DNA from: Armillaria gallica
Taxonomy: Eukaryota > Basidiomycota > Agaricomycetes > Agaricales > Physalacriaceae
NCBI GenBank assembly: GCA_037576215.1
Contig: JBANDB010000015.1
Coordinates: 1,426,001-1,490,000, forward strand
DNA length: 64,000 nt
Direction: 5' to 3'
A program made the position numbers and the translations under genes. This document shows positions 22,036 to 33,940 of the stretch, piece after piece (positions within the stretch are counted from its first letter, which is position 1; each line of letters begins with the position of its first letter). A model generated the notes under the pieces. The model saw nothing but the letters and a program-made list of their open reading frames with translations, had not been told where the DNA came from and did not search any database.

Positions 22036-23345
22036 ATGAGATGCGCATGTTATAGCCTTCATGCACATGTATGCTGCATCTCACATCCAAGGTCCACAGT
22101 AGACTGGTTACCGTCTCTCTGACCCTTGGCGTTGCAAGCAAGAAAGGGTTATATGTCAAGTGTCCAGAGAGACGGTTACGAGTCTAGGTCCACAGACCGT
22201 CGCCGTTGACTGGCTCACCCAAATTCGAGTCACGTCTCCTCCCACCTAGTTAAGAATGGAAAACACCCATACCCCCCTGCATCTCTATCCAGCCTAATAA
22301 TAGCCATATCTATCCCATAGCCACTTCCCTCAGCGTGCACACACCCTCCCGTCTCTTCCGCTCATCGTTGCCTGTTCCTATGTGTATCTATTCTGCACAC
22401 GCTCGAGTCAGTGGTAGAAACACTGCGGGAAGCAAGCCTACGTACCCTAGTGAGCCCGTCTCAAATCCTGCCTGAGTTCCTGCTTGTCCAATCAAGCTCC
22501 CATCACTTATCAATGGCGCAACAGGCATGAACCCTCTCTCTGAAAAGACGGCCTAAGTGGAGGTAAAGTTATGTGGAATGACACGTACTGTGAGGGATGT
22601 TGACACACCGTCGACGCATGAGTGCAACAATCAAGATGGGACCTGATCATCATGAGCAAGGCCAAATCATCCAAAACGCAATACACGTACCTCCACCCAT
22701 ACATCTAGCGCTTCCTCGGGAATATCATCTGCCATCCCTCCCTTGCAATCCTGACAGCGATGGCAGTTAGCCCTTGTCCAAGTCAGTTAGGGAATGGCTT
22801 ACCGAGCTGCTCCCAGTAATCTCTTCAATCCGTGCCAGTCTGTCGCCATCCGACAGAACTTGTCATCATTGCCAGTGTGCGGGGCCGCTCTGATGAGCAC
22901 CGCATAGGTCAAACGTGCAGAAATAGAGAACAAGTTGCGTACCATTGCATATGTTCTGTGAGTAGACTAGTCGGCGGCGCATTGCAGGGTGAGCTGAGGG
23001 AAAGAAAGGGGACGGTGAGCCTAGAACAAGAGTCAATGCACGCTCCCTTACCCAGTAATCAAATTATACTGCTGCAGATCTCGCTAATAAAGGCTGTTAA
23101 CGCCAAGATGTAAAATCCCTACCTTTCTTGATTTTTCTCGCCCATTTCACACGTTGTCAGGACACATGACGGTGGACATACGGTTGAAGGAAGGAAATAA
23201 GAAATAGATAAGGAAAATCGAATCAGAACTGAGCTCACTGTCGAGCTCGACGACGAGACACCAATCAACGTGGCAGTCAAGAAGTAAACAATCAATTACC
23301 AAAAAGTCGCCCAAATGAGCTACTTTCCGGTCACGAGACCATGAC
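22036..23345. repeat. dispersed accessory repeat module, copy 4
   Basis: This matches 5,040-6,100 and 38,810-39,940, including CTGCATCTCACATCCAAGGT at about 22,075 and the ELTVELDDE coding-like patch at about 23,225-23,290. A short additional stretch at 22,095-22,190 contains an inverted repeat around GTCTCTCTGACCCTTGGCG. No intact gene is present. Confidence 0.55.
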
Positions 23346-23350
23346 ACATC

Positions 23351-23776
23351 TAAGGTAGGGCTAGGGTGGGAACGGGGTCATCACGTGAGCTGTGATATTG
23401 AGTGACAACCCTATTAAAGACGCATTGGTTGGTCTCTTCCATGCGTTCAGGAAGGTTTGGTCACTATCTTTCATCAAAAACGGACATCTTACGGGCCCAA
23501 GAGCTCATCCCGACAGTCTTACCTACTTTCTGGCATATTTCATAAGCTGTCCTAATTTGGGCATGTCGACACAAAAAATCTATCAACTCAGGATAGTGCT
23601 CCGAAAAAATTAAAACAGCTCTGTGACAACCTTAGAAATTTACTTTTCGAGGGCTCTACAGAGCCATATTATCTAAAAACAAGTGCATCTGACCTCTGAT
23701 AGGATTTTCTCGATTTTGTCACAAATGTCACACAAATGTCATGTGATGACCCCATTCCCACCCCAGCCCTACCTTA
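23351..23776. mobile_element. MITE-like element with 38-bp terminal inverted repeats
   Basis: The left end (23,351-23,388, beginning TAAGGTAGGGCTAGGGTGGG) and the reverse complement of the right end (23,739-23,776) match at 35 of 38 positions. The three differences are all transitions, two of them at CpG. The 350-bp interior is AT-rich and has no transposase. Taking the terminal TA as a target-site duplication would suit a Tc1/mariner-type non-autonomous element. The related segments at 6,090 and 39,945 lack it, giving approximate empty sites. Confidence 0.75.
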
Positions 23777-23779
23777 CAG

Positions 23780-24357
23780 ATGCCAAGTCCAATTCTCGCT
23801 CATTCTATGTTCAAGTTCACATCGAGGCTCAGACTCTGAATACTTCTCACGAGAGTGATGTATCGCCATGAGCATCACCTCTGCTCAGTTTGACCTGTGG
23901 ACTACTTCAAGACATCACATACTTCACAAGCTCCTTTGTCTTGCTGTTAACTCAAATATCCTATGACATTAATTCCATACAGTTGTCCATATGTGACTAG
24001 AAGGTTTTTGGTTCTGAGCGGACGATGAGCTGCATACTACTGTCCTCTCAGCTCTCATCCTTCCCTTAAGCCACCTTGACCGGGATGTCCTCCAATGTCT
24101 CCCTAACCAACAACTTGCAAGCTACGTCTTAATGTTGGGTTCCAAGCAAAGTGCCCAGCTGGATGGGGTATGGATCAGAGTGGCGATGTAGACAATATAC
24201 ATCGTGTGGGTTCAAGGAAAGGCTACTATGGAACTCTATATGATACCTCTTTTGCATTGTTGATTAACTTGCAGACATTTGAGTACTGTTTGGTGAGTTC
24301 AGTCAAACGTCAAAGAGAGTCTACTACTGAAATTTATTGGCTCGTAGTATGAACAAT
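23780..24357. repeat. duplicated spacer shared with unit III
   Basis: This aligns with about 40,410-40,960 (shared words CATCGAGGCTCAG, GACATCACATACTT and AGAGAGTCTACTAC). No coding sequence is supported. It ends where the 1.74-kb insertion begins. Confidence 0.55.
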
Positions 24358-26096
24358 TACGAGTCCGAGTTTACGAGGATTCGTCCTTATGTGCTGCATT
24401 TCGATCCAGGACCCTTACTTTTAAGTTTTACCTTAGAATTCAACAGTGACAAACACGCTCCTTTTATGGTAACGATTTTCCTTCAGAATATTAATTATGC
24501 TAAATAAACTAGAAGACAGTCTTTTCGTTCATGTTTACGCATGGGGAATGTATCAACTAGTATATCTCACTAAATTCTCAGGCTTCAGAGTGGGAGAATA
24601 GAGTGCATCGCTTGCCACGGTCTGATGAACAGAGGAACTAATCAAGTGGCTGTGCTACTCTTTCTTGCCTTTTACCACCTTCAATGGTGCATGGTCCACT
24701 CTTCAAGGCCTCAATATCTGTTTCGTGGACATTCAAAGGCGTGTATTCTATTATTCTACTACTTACTCTTCTTTTTAGGTCTGTTTTACACATCTGGTGG
24801 CCCCAAGAGCCTCAGTTTGTGTCTATCCTGTCCCCACCACCCGAGTAAGCCCTTGGTCAAGGCAGCACTGCAATTCCTGCATCCATGATAACGACGACGA
24901 CACCAGTAGGTCCCAGAATGATGATGATCCATGCCGACCACCGCCATGCCCACGAAAACGGACCCCCATCCCACCCTGACATACTCAGCACCTCCCGCAT
25001 CGAGATCGGTGCCAATCACCGCTGAAGACAATTTCCACACACCACACGAGTATGTTGTATGTCTGTGGATTCGCTATCGGATGCCATCTCGGCGTGGGAG
25101 GGACTACCAAAGGCGAAATGGGCCACAACGAGGATATCCAACAAGACGATGGCGACGACGATGATGGGGCTGGGGGCGGTTCTACTCTGATGCAGAACCA
25201 AGCGACTATCCGGGAAAGGAATGCTGGGGAAGAAGGGTGTGGAGGGATAACGTTGGATGGCCAGAGATGTTGAGGAGGACAGTGGGAGGAAGGTCGGGAC
25301 ACTGACGACGCACGACTGCAGCGACTGTCACGCTCTTTTGGTCATCGATAGAGGAGCTAAGGGCTCAATGAATGTGCCTGGAATCATGCCTGTATGACCA
25401 TTTCCCCACCCACTGTTGCCTGCCCTGCCAAACATCAACATTGGCATCCCCCACACCATGGAGCCCCCCAGCGACCCGAGATTGGTGTATCCCCCTCTAT
25501 TTGGGTGGGGGAACATGAATCCGATGTACGCCAGGACCCCCAACCCCCATTCATCATATGTTGCCATCCTGTCGCCATCTCCAGGCTCCCTCTCCGATAT
25601 CCTCCCCTACGGCTTAGCTACCGCGGTGACGACCTCACCACCCCCGTTTTCGACATCGGGGAATCCAATGCTGAGGTCTGTTATGCCCTCTGACCCCATC
25701 ATCGCCGTCAACGAGATTTCGGCGCCTTCCTGCCCCATTTTCCCCTGCCCAACGGTGCGCCGTGGGCAGAGTCGTTGATGTGCATAACACTATCATCATC
25801 ATGATCTTGAGTTCGTGTGCCGTATATCTTTCCCTGGACGTTAAGTGAGGAATGCGCTTCCCTTCATGAAGACTTCATCTATAATCTGGTTTTCGTCATC
25901 ATTCTCTGACAGGTAGTAGACTTCAATGTGTATGACTATTCCATGAAATGTATACTAATATATAATCTACATTACAGTACATATTGTGCAAGAGTTATTG
26001 CAGAGGTTAGATATTTCAACAGCTCGCCATGCTCAGGCTCTCGCTAAGCTGAATATAAATATATCTGTGAGCAGCTTGTAGGACTTCGGACTCGTA
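24358..26096. mobile_element. 1.74-kb insertion bounded by an 11-bp inverted repeat
   Basis: Unit III passes directly from the spacer to the DUF6535 3' flank. Here 1.74 kb intervenes, bounded by TACGAGTCCGA (24,358-24,368) and its exact reverse complement TCGGACTCGTA (26,086-26,096). The inside contains a GC-rich, CpG-retaining stretch at 24,780-25,790. Its frames are rich in proline (plus strand) or glycine (minus strand), for example GWGNMNPMYARTPNPHSS at about 25,503-25,557, with no recognised transposase. It could be a non-autonomous DNA element or an inserted gene fragment. Confidence 0.45.
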
Positions 26097-26332
26097 CCTG
26101 CCGTGCTCGCAGCGGCCCACTTCGGCTAAGTAGGTTCCGCGAAACCCCACCGTTCCTGTTTTGAAACACGTTCAAAGTGGTCCCCTTCTAGTCCTTACAC
26201 CTATCCTAGGTTCGTAGTGCCAGATTCCGTGTCGCTTATTCATTGACTGCGTCTTCTTGTGATGGCTGGTGAGGATGCAGGAATTCTTGGAACTTGGGGT
26301 GTTTCACAATCTATCCTTATGAGCCCAAGAGA

Positions 26333-29110
26333 TTAACCACATTGAGAAACACCGTACCTGTGAATATTCCAATGCATTGGGCTCTCCGTCACTGCCACAC
26401 TGTCAGATCGGGAATATAAATCAACAAAGAAAGATAAACTCACCTAGATGAACCGGCAACTTCATGCAGCCACGGCAGTTGGCCGACATCCTTGTATGCA
26501 TCGTAATCATATTGTGGTAGAGACTCGTTCTCATCACTATGATCCAGTATATTCTGCAGCTCCCCAATTACAACGACGGCCAGAACACGTTTGAGAAAGT
26601 CCCATTGGCGGAATTGCTCCCGTTCTCCTGAAGGCCGTTGCGACACTTTTGATGTCCACCGCACTAAGCGCGAAAGACACTCTGGCCAGATATTTTGCAT
26701 GGCGGGATGTCGCACCCATTTATAGAGGACACTTTCATGATGTTCTTTAATGAGAAGTAACATGACTTTGAAGAGTCCATCAATTGAAAAGAGGGGATAC
26801 CATAACGGGCTGAGGGGAGTTTCATAGAATTCAGAGTCATCCATAGATAAAGCTGGAGGCAGGTTCAGGGAAGACGATACGAGACGTCCCAGGGCGCGAG
26901 GCATCATGTCGTTCTCCAAGCTCTCGCCACCGCCCGCAGGGGAATGGAGGTAACACTGATATGCAACAGAATAGAACCGTATGTTTGTAGGTACAGGTTC
27001 CATAAAATAGCGGCATTTATGAAGAACGATGAATATCTTGCACACAAGTGTTTGTAGGTCTGGGCTGACGACGACAAAAGCCTTGGAGGAAAGCAATTGG
27101 TATAAGATAGACCTGATGCCCTCGCCCTTCTGGATGGGATAAGGGTAGAGATTGTTGGTGCATTCGATGATGGTAAGGGAAGTTTCGATTAGTTGCTTTC
27201 GGTTTGAGGCATGCGCTAATTTGCACAGTCTCTGCTCTATTCGGAAGATTAATGAAAGGATGATACGCAGATCAAGATCAAAGGAGCCAGTGGCGGTAGA
27301 CTCCGTTGTAATGCGAAGCGGCCAGTAATCAGATAAAATGTCAAGAATGTATTCCCTCATCTCATCTGTAGGCTTGTCGATAGTAGTGACCTCCCCGCTA
27401 GGCTCTCTTTTAGACAAGGGTCTCGCAATGATTTTCATAAGTGCAAGCTCTAATTCCAAAGTACTGTCACCAGAGAGGTCCAGGACATTGAAGGTGCCAT
27501 AGACTAGCCTCTTCCACACCACTGAGTGCAAGGTGAGGGAAGACCGTTGCGGGCCTTGAAGGATTCCGAGAAAAGCAGCTGACATCGTCTGGCTATCTAT
27601 CGTGGAGAACAGTGTCATTTTTAGCTGCTCGTTGCAACACCGATCTGCTATGTGATCACGGTGGGTGTATCCGCCGTCAAATTGTAAAGGACCAAGCCGA
27701 AGGAGTATACATGCTCTGTAGTAGAGCTCCAACTCTCTCTCAGCATCAGGAGATGGCACAAGCGGTTCAATGTGCTGTATCTGCTGCTCCAGAGGTACCA
27801 TAAGAGTAGATCTATATTCATCCGGCAGCCATCTTAAAGTGGCGGAGGACATTCCAGCAATGGCCTGCAGTACACTTTGATGCACGGAGGCATTGGATGT
27901 GGAGGAGAGCAGCCATTGTAGTGATTGCGCGTCTACTTTAGCAGCATACTTTTGAACATGAGCACGCTCAATTTCCTTCAGAGTACGTTTCAGAACGCTC
28001 TCGCGTGTTTTCTGGTAGTTGTACAGGTGATAAATACTGCGGTCAAACACGTAGGTATACGGATAGTGTCGTATGAGGGTGATGCGTAGGATAAGAGAGT
28101 GGACGTAAAGCGTTAAGGGTACCTTGAATGGACAGTAGGGATAGACGAGGGGGAGGATTAGGGCAACGGTGTAGGCCACGTATGTTCCAGCACCAATGAT
28201 AGATACTAGCCAGGCCACTTTCATGCCTAGAGAGAACAAGAAAACAGCGAGGCCAGCGAAAAAGAGCGCCAGCGATACATGAAGAAGGACCGGAAGCAAG
28301 CCAATGATGGTCGGCACCTGCCATGTTTGTAGTCCAGCGTATCGCATATGTCGGATTCTTGCACGGTCACGCGCGGAGCTGTCAGAGACGATGGCAACAT
28401 ATTGGTGTAGCCATTGCTTGACCAAAACGGCAACTAGGGCAGTGATGAGACTGAGAGTCAGACTCACGAACCACAAGCTGTTCACCCATTCATCGGAACG
28501 GCTGGGGGAAAAGAAGTTGGTGGGGGAGGAAGGAATAGAGATTTGGGAATCATTTGACGCCGTGGCCTTGAGGATTTCGAGGAGCAGGAATGCGGATGCC
28601 TGGTTGTAATCAGGTTGCATGCTTTGAGATGTTTGAACCACGAATGTTGTGAGTACTGCGGAGAAAAGACCAGCCTATAATGTATTAGACTTTTTAGAGC
28701 CCGATTTTGGAAGGAGATATGTTACGCACAAAAACAAGTAGGACATCGATGGTATCCCGCCACTCTGCCAACATATTGGCGTCGAAATCGGCCGCTTCTT
28801 CGTTGTAGATGGGCCATATTCGTGCCTTGTCGGACATCTCTTGGCCATAAGGATCGGGAGGGTAGCATGCCTTATAGTCGCGTGGAGCAGCGCCTGATAC
28901 CATTTAAAATTAAATACCATCGTAGAAGAACAGTCGAAGTAAATTGAACATACCGACTCCCCACGAATGCAGCTGATTCTTGCTCAGTCCAAAAAACGTG
29001 CCGCTTGGAGGGTCTCTCTGAGCTCCAAGGTCAGGTGCTGGAACACGACTACCGGTTGCTGAAGGTTGATTTGGAGGTGACTCTACGCCATTCCCATCGT
29101 TGTCAGCCAT
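26333..29110 (-). CDS. DUF6535 multi-pass membrane protein, copy 2
   Basis: A four-exon model gives 858 aa: 29,110-28,954, 28,893-28,730, 28,674-26,444 and 26,357-26,333. Introns of 60, 55 and 86 nt have GT..AG ends, and phases join exactly. The start MADNDGNG is conserved in the other copies. An upstream in-frame ATG falls inside a 59-nt leader intron (29,170-29,112). Residues about 80-290 form the DUF6535 domain: WRDTIDVLLVF, then membrane segments near 102-121, 174-193, 227-256 and 260-283. The rest is helical, with an armadillo-like patch (WLLSSTSNASVHQSVLQAIA). The last exon adds YGVSQCG; without it the frame ends early at a TGA that is really the splice donor. The function of the family is unknown. 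It lies in the right-hand member of the 20-kb duplication. Confidence 0.85.
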
Positions 29111-29111
29111 A

Positions 29112-29300
29112 CTCAAAAATCAATAGAGATCTGGTTAGTATCTTTGACATCCAAAGCACAAAGGACTCACTTGGGAGAATATAGTGGGTGTCAAGAACAA
29201 AGAGGCGCCGAATGCTTGCTGGTGCTGTTTGATTGAACACCATGCTGTCAAAGCGCTGTATGTTTGTGTTCACAATCCTGTCCCGGATACACATTGAAGT
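29112..29300 (-). promoter_or_regulatory. leader intron and conserved upstream element of DUF6535 copy 2
   Basis: A GTGAGT donor (29,170-29,165) and a TTGAG acceptor just before the start codon define a 59-nt leader intron with a GATACTAAC branch-site-like word. Further upstream (about 29,180-29,290) is the block shared by all DUF6535 copies. Confidence 0.6.
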
Positions 29301-29339
29301 TCGTAACCTGTGACACCAACACGCATGATTATCATATTA

Positions 29340-29775
29340 TGATCATAGCACGGGTCATGATTGGAAACTATGATTGGAATTGAGGACATGTGGAATGGAC
29401 GACACGTTATGATAGGTTGTAGTATTTGATGCTGAGAAAGCGTACAACGGGCGAGGTATAGTAAAACTAAGAAGCTAGAATGCGCTGATTGAGAGCACAG
29501 TACCTCTGATGCGAGCAGCTCGGAGAGGCCAACGTAGTATGCGATGAAGGCAGCGATGATACCAAACGCACCCCTGATTTGGCGAGACTGGGAAAGTGTG
29601 AGCTAAGGGAGAGAAGGAGAGAAGAGGTACTCGGTGCGGATGGTGGAACGAGGTGATGCTGCGTACACCGGAGTTAGCGATAAGCAGTGAGGCAAATGAA
29701 TAGGACGAACAAGAATAGAACTGTGATGAAAATCCACGTAGAGGCACATGGGTGCATCAGTGCCGTATGCGTCCT
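29340..29775 (-). pseudogene. truncated acetate-transporter copy 5
   Basis: This keeps part of the 3' flank (29,340-29,474), exon 4 ending in TAG at 29,475-29,477, and intron 3. Only scraps of exons 2 and 3 remain, because an internal deletion joins the exon-3/intron-3 region to sequence near the intron-2 acceptor at about 29,645. It sits just upstream of DUF6535 copy 2, exactly as copy 2 (9.5 kb) sits upstream of the dead DUF6535 gene. Confidence 0.7.
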
Positions 29776-30751
29776 GTATGTATACTGCATCTCACATCCG
29801 AGGTCTGAAAACTATCGCCGTCGATGGGCTCATCCAAGTCGCGTCTCCCTGACGAGCACTCCTTCCTATCCTAGCTAAGAATGGAAGACACCCGTACACC
29901 CTGCATCTCTATCCACCGTAACATATTCTGCACACGCTCGAGTCAGTGATGAAAAAGTTACGGGAAGTAAGCCTACCCTAGCGGGCCCATCCCAAATCCC
30001 GCCCGAGTTCCTGCCTGTCGTATCGAGCTCCCATCACCCTTATCGATGGCACAACACACGTAAACCGTTCCTCTGAGAAGATGGCCTAAGCGGAGGTAAA
30101 GCTATGTGGAATGCCACATACCGTGAGGGATGTTGGCGCGCCATCGACACAGAATACAGCAATTGAGAGGGGACTTGATCAATATTAGCAAGGCCGAATC
30201 TCATTCACAAAGCAATACACGCACCTCCGCCCATACAGCTAGAACTCCCTCCAGAATATCATCCGCCATCTCCCTTGAAATCCTGAGTGGTGGCCAGAGA
30301 ATTGGTTAGCCGCATTCAAGTCAGTTTGAGGAAGGGCTTACCGGGCCTAATGACGCCGCTCCCAGTAATCTCTTCGATTTGTGCACGTTTGTTGCCATCC
30401 GATAGAACTCGACATTATCGCCAGCGTGCGGGGCCCTTCCGATGAATGCTGCATGAGCAGAACATGAGGAAAATAGAGACATTCCCGTACCGCTGCGTAG
30501 GCGACATGAACAAATGAGCTATCGAAGAAATCATCGGCGATGGGTTGCGGGGCGAGCCTAGGGAAAGAAAAGGAATGCCAAGCCACGTAGAACGAGAGTC
30601 GGTGCACATTCCCTTACCCGGTAATCAGATCATGCTGCTGGAAATCCCGTTTCGAGGTCCTCCGCTAAAACACCCTTGTCCCGGATCCTTCGCGACTGCT
30701 TGACCTCGCATCCGACGTCCGCAGACCGCTTCTGTTGACGAGCTAGCATGC
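29776..30751. repeat. dispersed accessory repeat module, copy 5
   Basis: This matches 5,060-5,800, 10,190-10,720 and 22,070-23,000. The start is CTGCATCTCACATCCGAGGT at about 29,788. No intact gene is present. Confidence 0.55.
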
Positions 30752-31690
30752 ATTCGAGTCGCGAAATTCACTTCCGCGACCATCCCTTCATCTAACCGAC
30801 ACCTGCCAAGATGTCCCTCCTTCCGCCAAAAGGTGAGGGCACTCCCGACCATGTGACCGTCCCCCATCCTTGTATGCTATTATTAGAAACACCCTCCCTC
30901 CTTCCCGTTGACCCCTCCCTCCGCATGCATGCCCGTCCATGCTAATAATAGATTACGCCCCTCCTATCCCGTCCCCGCACCGACCCTCAACACGTCCTCC
31001 GCTACTCGTGCACACCTGCTATCCACGTGTTAGCGGCATTCAAAGGATATGTCCAGTGCACGTACCGTTTCATTTGCTGTACCCCTTCCAGTCTTCGTAT
31101 CGTCACTCTCGCTTCACACTCTCGCCGTGTTAACAAAATATAAACCTTTATTTCACTACCTGCGCGAGTTCCAATTAGCTAAACGTAAGCAAAACCGGCG
31201 AGAAAACTCTTGCCTGGTACATGTATCTCGCACTATCCGTAGTCTTAGGGGGGCCGTTAGTATCAAACAGAGGTGTCATCAAAGATACCTTACCTTTTTA
31301 ACCCAAAAATCCCTCCGCGCATCCAATGAAACCCTACAAAGACATGAGTCAGCCATGCAAAAAGCCTACAAGGTCAATACACGTACCCTGGTGGTGCCCC
31401 AATGACCTTATTCACCCATCGATCCTGCTCGCCAGCCGTCTCAGTGGTGAAATATTCGATGCCAGACTGTCCCAACACCCCCACGAGCGCCTCAAACCTG
31501 GTGACCCGCCTTCTTAAAAGGTGCCGTCAGCGAGAGCCAAGTCGTAGGAAGGATCACGTACCTTTGCCCTTCGTCTGCTCAGTGCTTGTTCCAGCTTCCA
31601 GTCAAGCGTCGCCTGCTTGATCTCCGTTATTGATCCCACCCTCCCTCTAGAGATGCGGCGACAAAACGTGAGTTGATTGGAGAAGAGGGA
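30752..31690 (-). pseudogene. remnant of an unidentified gene, right copy
   Basis: This is the counterpart of 10,741-11,640. The minus-strand stretch at 31,508-31,386 reads VTRFEALVGVLGQSG..., YFTTETAGEQDRWVN and ends APPG. It differs from the left copy at only a few residues, so this piece was coding in the ancestor. IKQATLDWKLEQALSRRRAK is at about 31,640-31,560. No family is recognised. Confidence 0.4.
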
Positions 31691-32115
31691 GGATTGTTGG
31701 ATGTGCGGAGCAACTTATTGGGCTCGCGAATAGTCGTCAAAACTGATACAGCAAGTCTCGAGTGTGGGCGTGGAAAACAAATGGAAATTGAAGGAAGTGA
31801 ACATCCTCATTGTTTCGGGAGTGCATAGGGAAAGTGACGCGAAACGATGTGATTGTGCGTAAAGTGTTCTGTAGAACTTCCTGACGATGACGAAAGACGG
31901 CCGAAGAGTGCGATGAACGAGGCGGACTTGCGGAGTGAGGTAATGCTGCATACATCGGGGTAAGCAATCATTGATAGGGAGAAGGGAAGGGACGAACAAG
32001 AATAGAACCGTGGCTAGCATGCAGGAAAACAGGTGCGTCGCGAGGGCAGAAGAGAGCTCGGATTCAGCAGTGCAGTATGCGTCCAGAGTTGCGAACGCGC
32101 CCGTCAACTGCAAAC
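31691..32115 (-). pseudogene. chimeric transporter exon-3 / LRR-like remnant, right copy
   Basis: It has the same junction as at 11.6-12.1 kb (SFVIVRKFYRTLYAQSHRF spans it). An internal deletion after PETMRM removes about 57 nt found in the left copy. No function is expected. Confidence 0.5.
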
Positions 32116-32580
32116 ACTTCCCTCGGCGTGCACACCCTCCCGTCGCTTCCCGTTTCTATGCTTGTCTGTTCTGCACGCACTCGAGTCAGTGACGAAAACG
32201 CCGCGGGAAGCAAGCCTACGTACCCTAGCGAGCCTGTCCCAAACCCCGTCCAAGTCCCTGCCTACCAAATTGAACCTCCATCACCGGGAATAGGAGAGCG
32301 ACTCTGGAGATATGTACGTGGTCCAAGCAAGGCGTGTTGCTGCTGCCTATCGACTCTGCATGCGCTGGAAGGTCAATGAATACGAAGAAGAGTATACATA
32401 TTCAACGCACATTGGCTACCAGCATGAATTTTCCAGATGCCAGAAGCTGTCGCTCGAGGTAATCCTCGCGCTGTTATGCAGAGAAGTGGGCCAGCATACA
32501 TGCAGATTTTCGATTTGAACCCTCGTAGGACCGAGCTTCCAAAAATAGGGATTCGTTCATCAGACTGGCTGAAATTGTGG
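32116..32580. repeat. eroded accessory module and unassigned frame, right copy
   Basis: This pairs with 12,120-12,600. It keeps the VNEYEEEYTYS patch at about 32,371-32,403. No gene is assigned. Confidence 0.4.
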
Positions 32581-32599
32581 CGCTGAGACGGAATGGCAG

Positions 32600-33940
32600 A
32601 GACGAGCATTGTTGAAGGATAGCAGAGCAAGAAATGAATCGAGTAGGTCGCCGTCATGGTCGATCCCGAACACGTGCCACTCTTGCACTGTGACGGCAAC
32701 CATCGAGCGGCGTCGATGGCACTAGCATGGCGCACTCTCGTCCACACTGACGCGACCATCAACGCGCACCTCTTAACTTCCTCCTCCGTCGTCTGACACG
32801 GCATGCAAGACGTTTTACTACAGTAAGCCACAGGCGACGCGTTCAGAGGTACGGCAATCCGCTGATTTTCTTCAAACACTCGTGTTGATTTGCGTTGTGC
32901 AGCGGCAATGAGCTGTATCTACCGGGAATGACCCTCGACCTTCAATTCCTAGCAGAAGGCTGCAATACTTTTGAACCTCTGGCCGTCACGGTACCCAAGC
33001 GCTTCGAGCCATTCATATGTGCCGCCGTGCTGCTCAGCGACACTCCGATAACGAGAAGACTATTCTAAAGCTCGCAGATCGCAGACTGGGATATCGCGGT
33101 GGTCGCTTTCCCTGGAAGGACATCTGCAACACGCCGTACGTGAAACCCCGGAGGGCGTGGCGCCCAACTGGTTTGAGCTTGTACGCGATGATGAGAACCG
33201 ACCTGACACCAAAGTTTGGGAGGATTGGATGTGGGAGGTTTCCACCTGGCGTTACTAGTTGTCGAACCACAACACTGGGCTTGCTGCATACTGACTTTTG
33301 CTCCGACCGCAAGGCCGGTACGTTCCCCGTCTTTTCGGCGTCGTTCGCCTTCGTATTACCCCCCGAGTCTACCACCCTTCATCCCATCACCGACATCGTT
33401 CAAGGGCTCGGTTCGAGTATATCCCCGGCGTTAACATGGCGAAGCTCAAGCCTGGTGTTGATGGCTCGATGCAAGAAGTAGAGAGGTTCTCCAGCCAAGT
33501 CATGGATGCGCTCCGTGCTATCAAGGCCGAGAACTGTATCCTGCACAATGACATTCACGTCAGGAATGTCGTCCTGCGAGACGGGAACCGCTCTCCAGTC
33601 ATCATTGACTTTGGACAGGCCGACATCAGAGAGCCTGAACTCGGCGATGAAGAGTGGTCGAGTGTCGTCTGGGGGTCTCCAGACACACGTCGCACGAGGA
33701 ATCTTCTGGTAAATCTTGAGGATGGCCCTTGGAAGCGGACTGTGACGCCGTACGAGATGTCGGACCCGCAGTGCAAGAATCCTTCGGTCTTCAACAAATA
33801 TGTTGAAAGCATGCCTCACAACTTTCGTAGAGTGGCATTCGAGGGAGCGTCGGATACGGACTGGGAAGGGGCGAGAGAGAAGGTGCACCAGTGGAGGATA
33901 CGACCGGGGGTTCGTTGCAGACCTATCTACGACTAGGACT
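32600..33940 (+). pseudogene. protein-kinase-like (APH-type fold) pseudogene, copy C
   Basis: An intron near 32,850-32,902 precedes NELYLPGMTLDLQFLAEG. Then come ILKLADRRLGYR (about 33,057-33,093), a segment reading FELVRDDENRPDTKVWEDWM in the ancestral frame, LFGVVRLRIT, the catalytic loop HNDIHVRN (33,544-33,567), IIDFGQ with the DFG codons at about 33,607-33,615, and WRIRPGVRCRPIYD with a stop at 33,934. The open frame 33,298-33,936 (212 aa) covers the catalytic half. The N-terminal half is frameshifted near 33,095 and around 33,255-33,300. Inside the open frame an extra C near 33,362 is cancelled by a missing base near 33,412, scrambling about 17 residues. Catalytic residues remain, but a complete protein is unlikely. 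Confidence 0.75.

Noticed and set aside
26440..28641. Single-exon 733-aa protein as the whole DUF6535 gene
   Set aside because: The frame lacks a conserved ATG at its 5' end and omits the upstream exons holding the start of the DUF6535 domain; its terminal TGA overlaps a strong splice donor.
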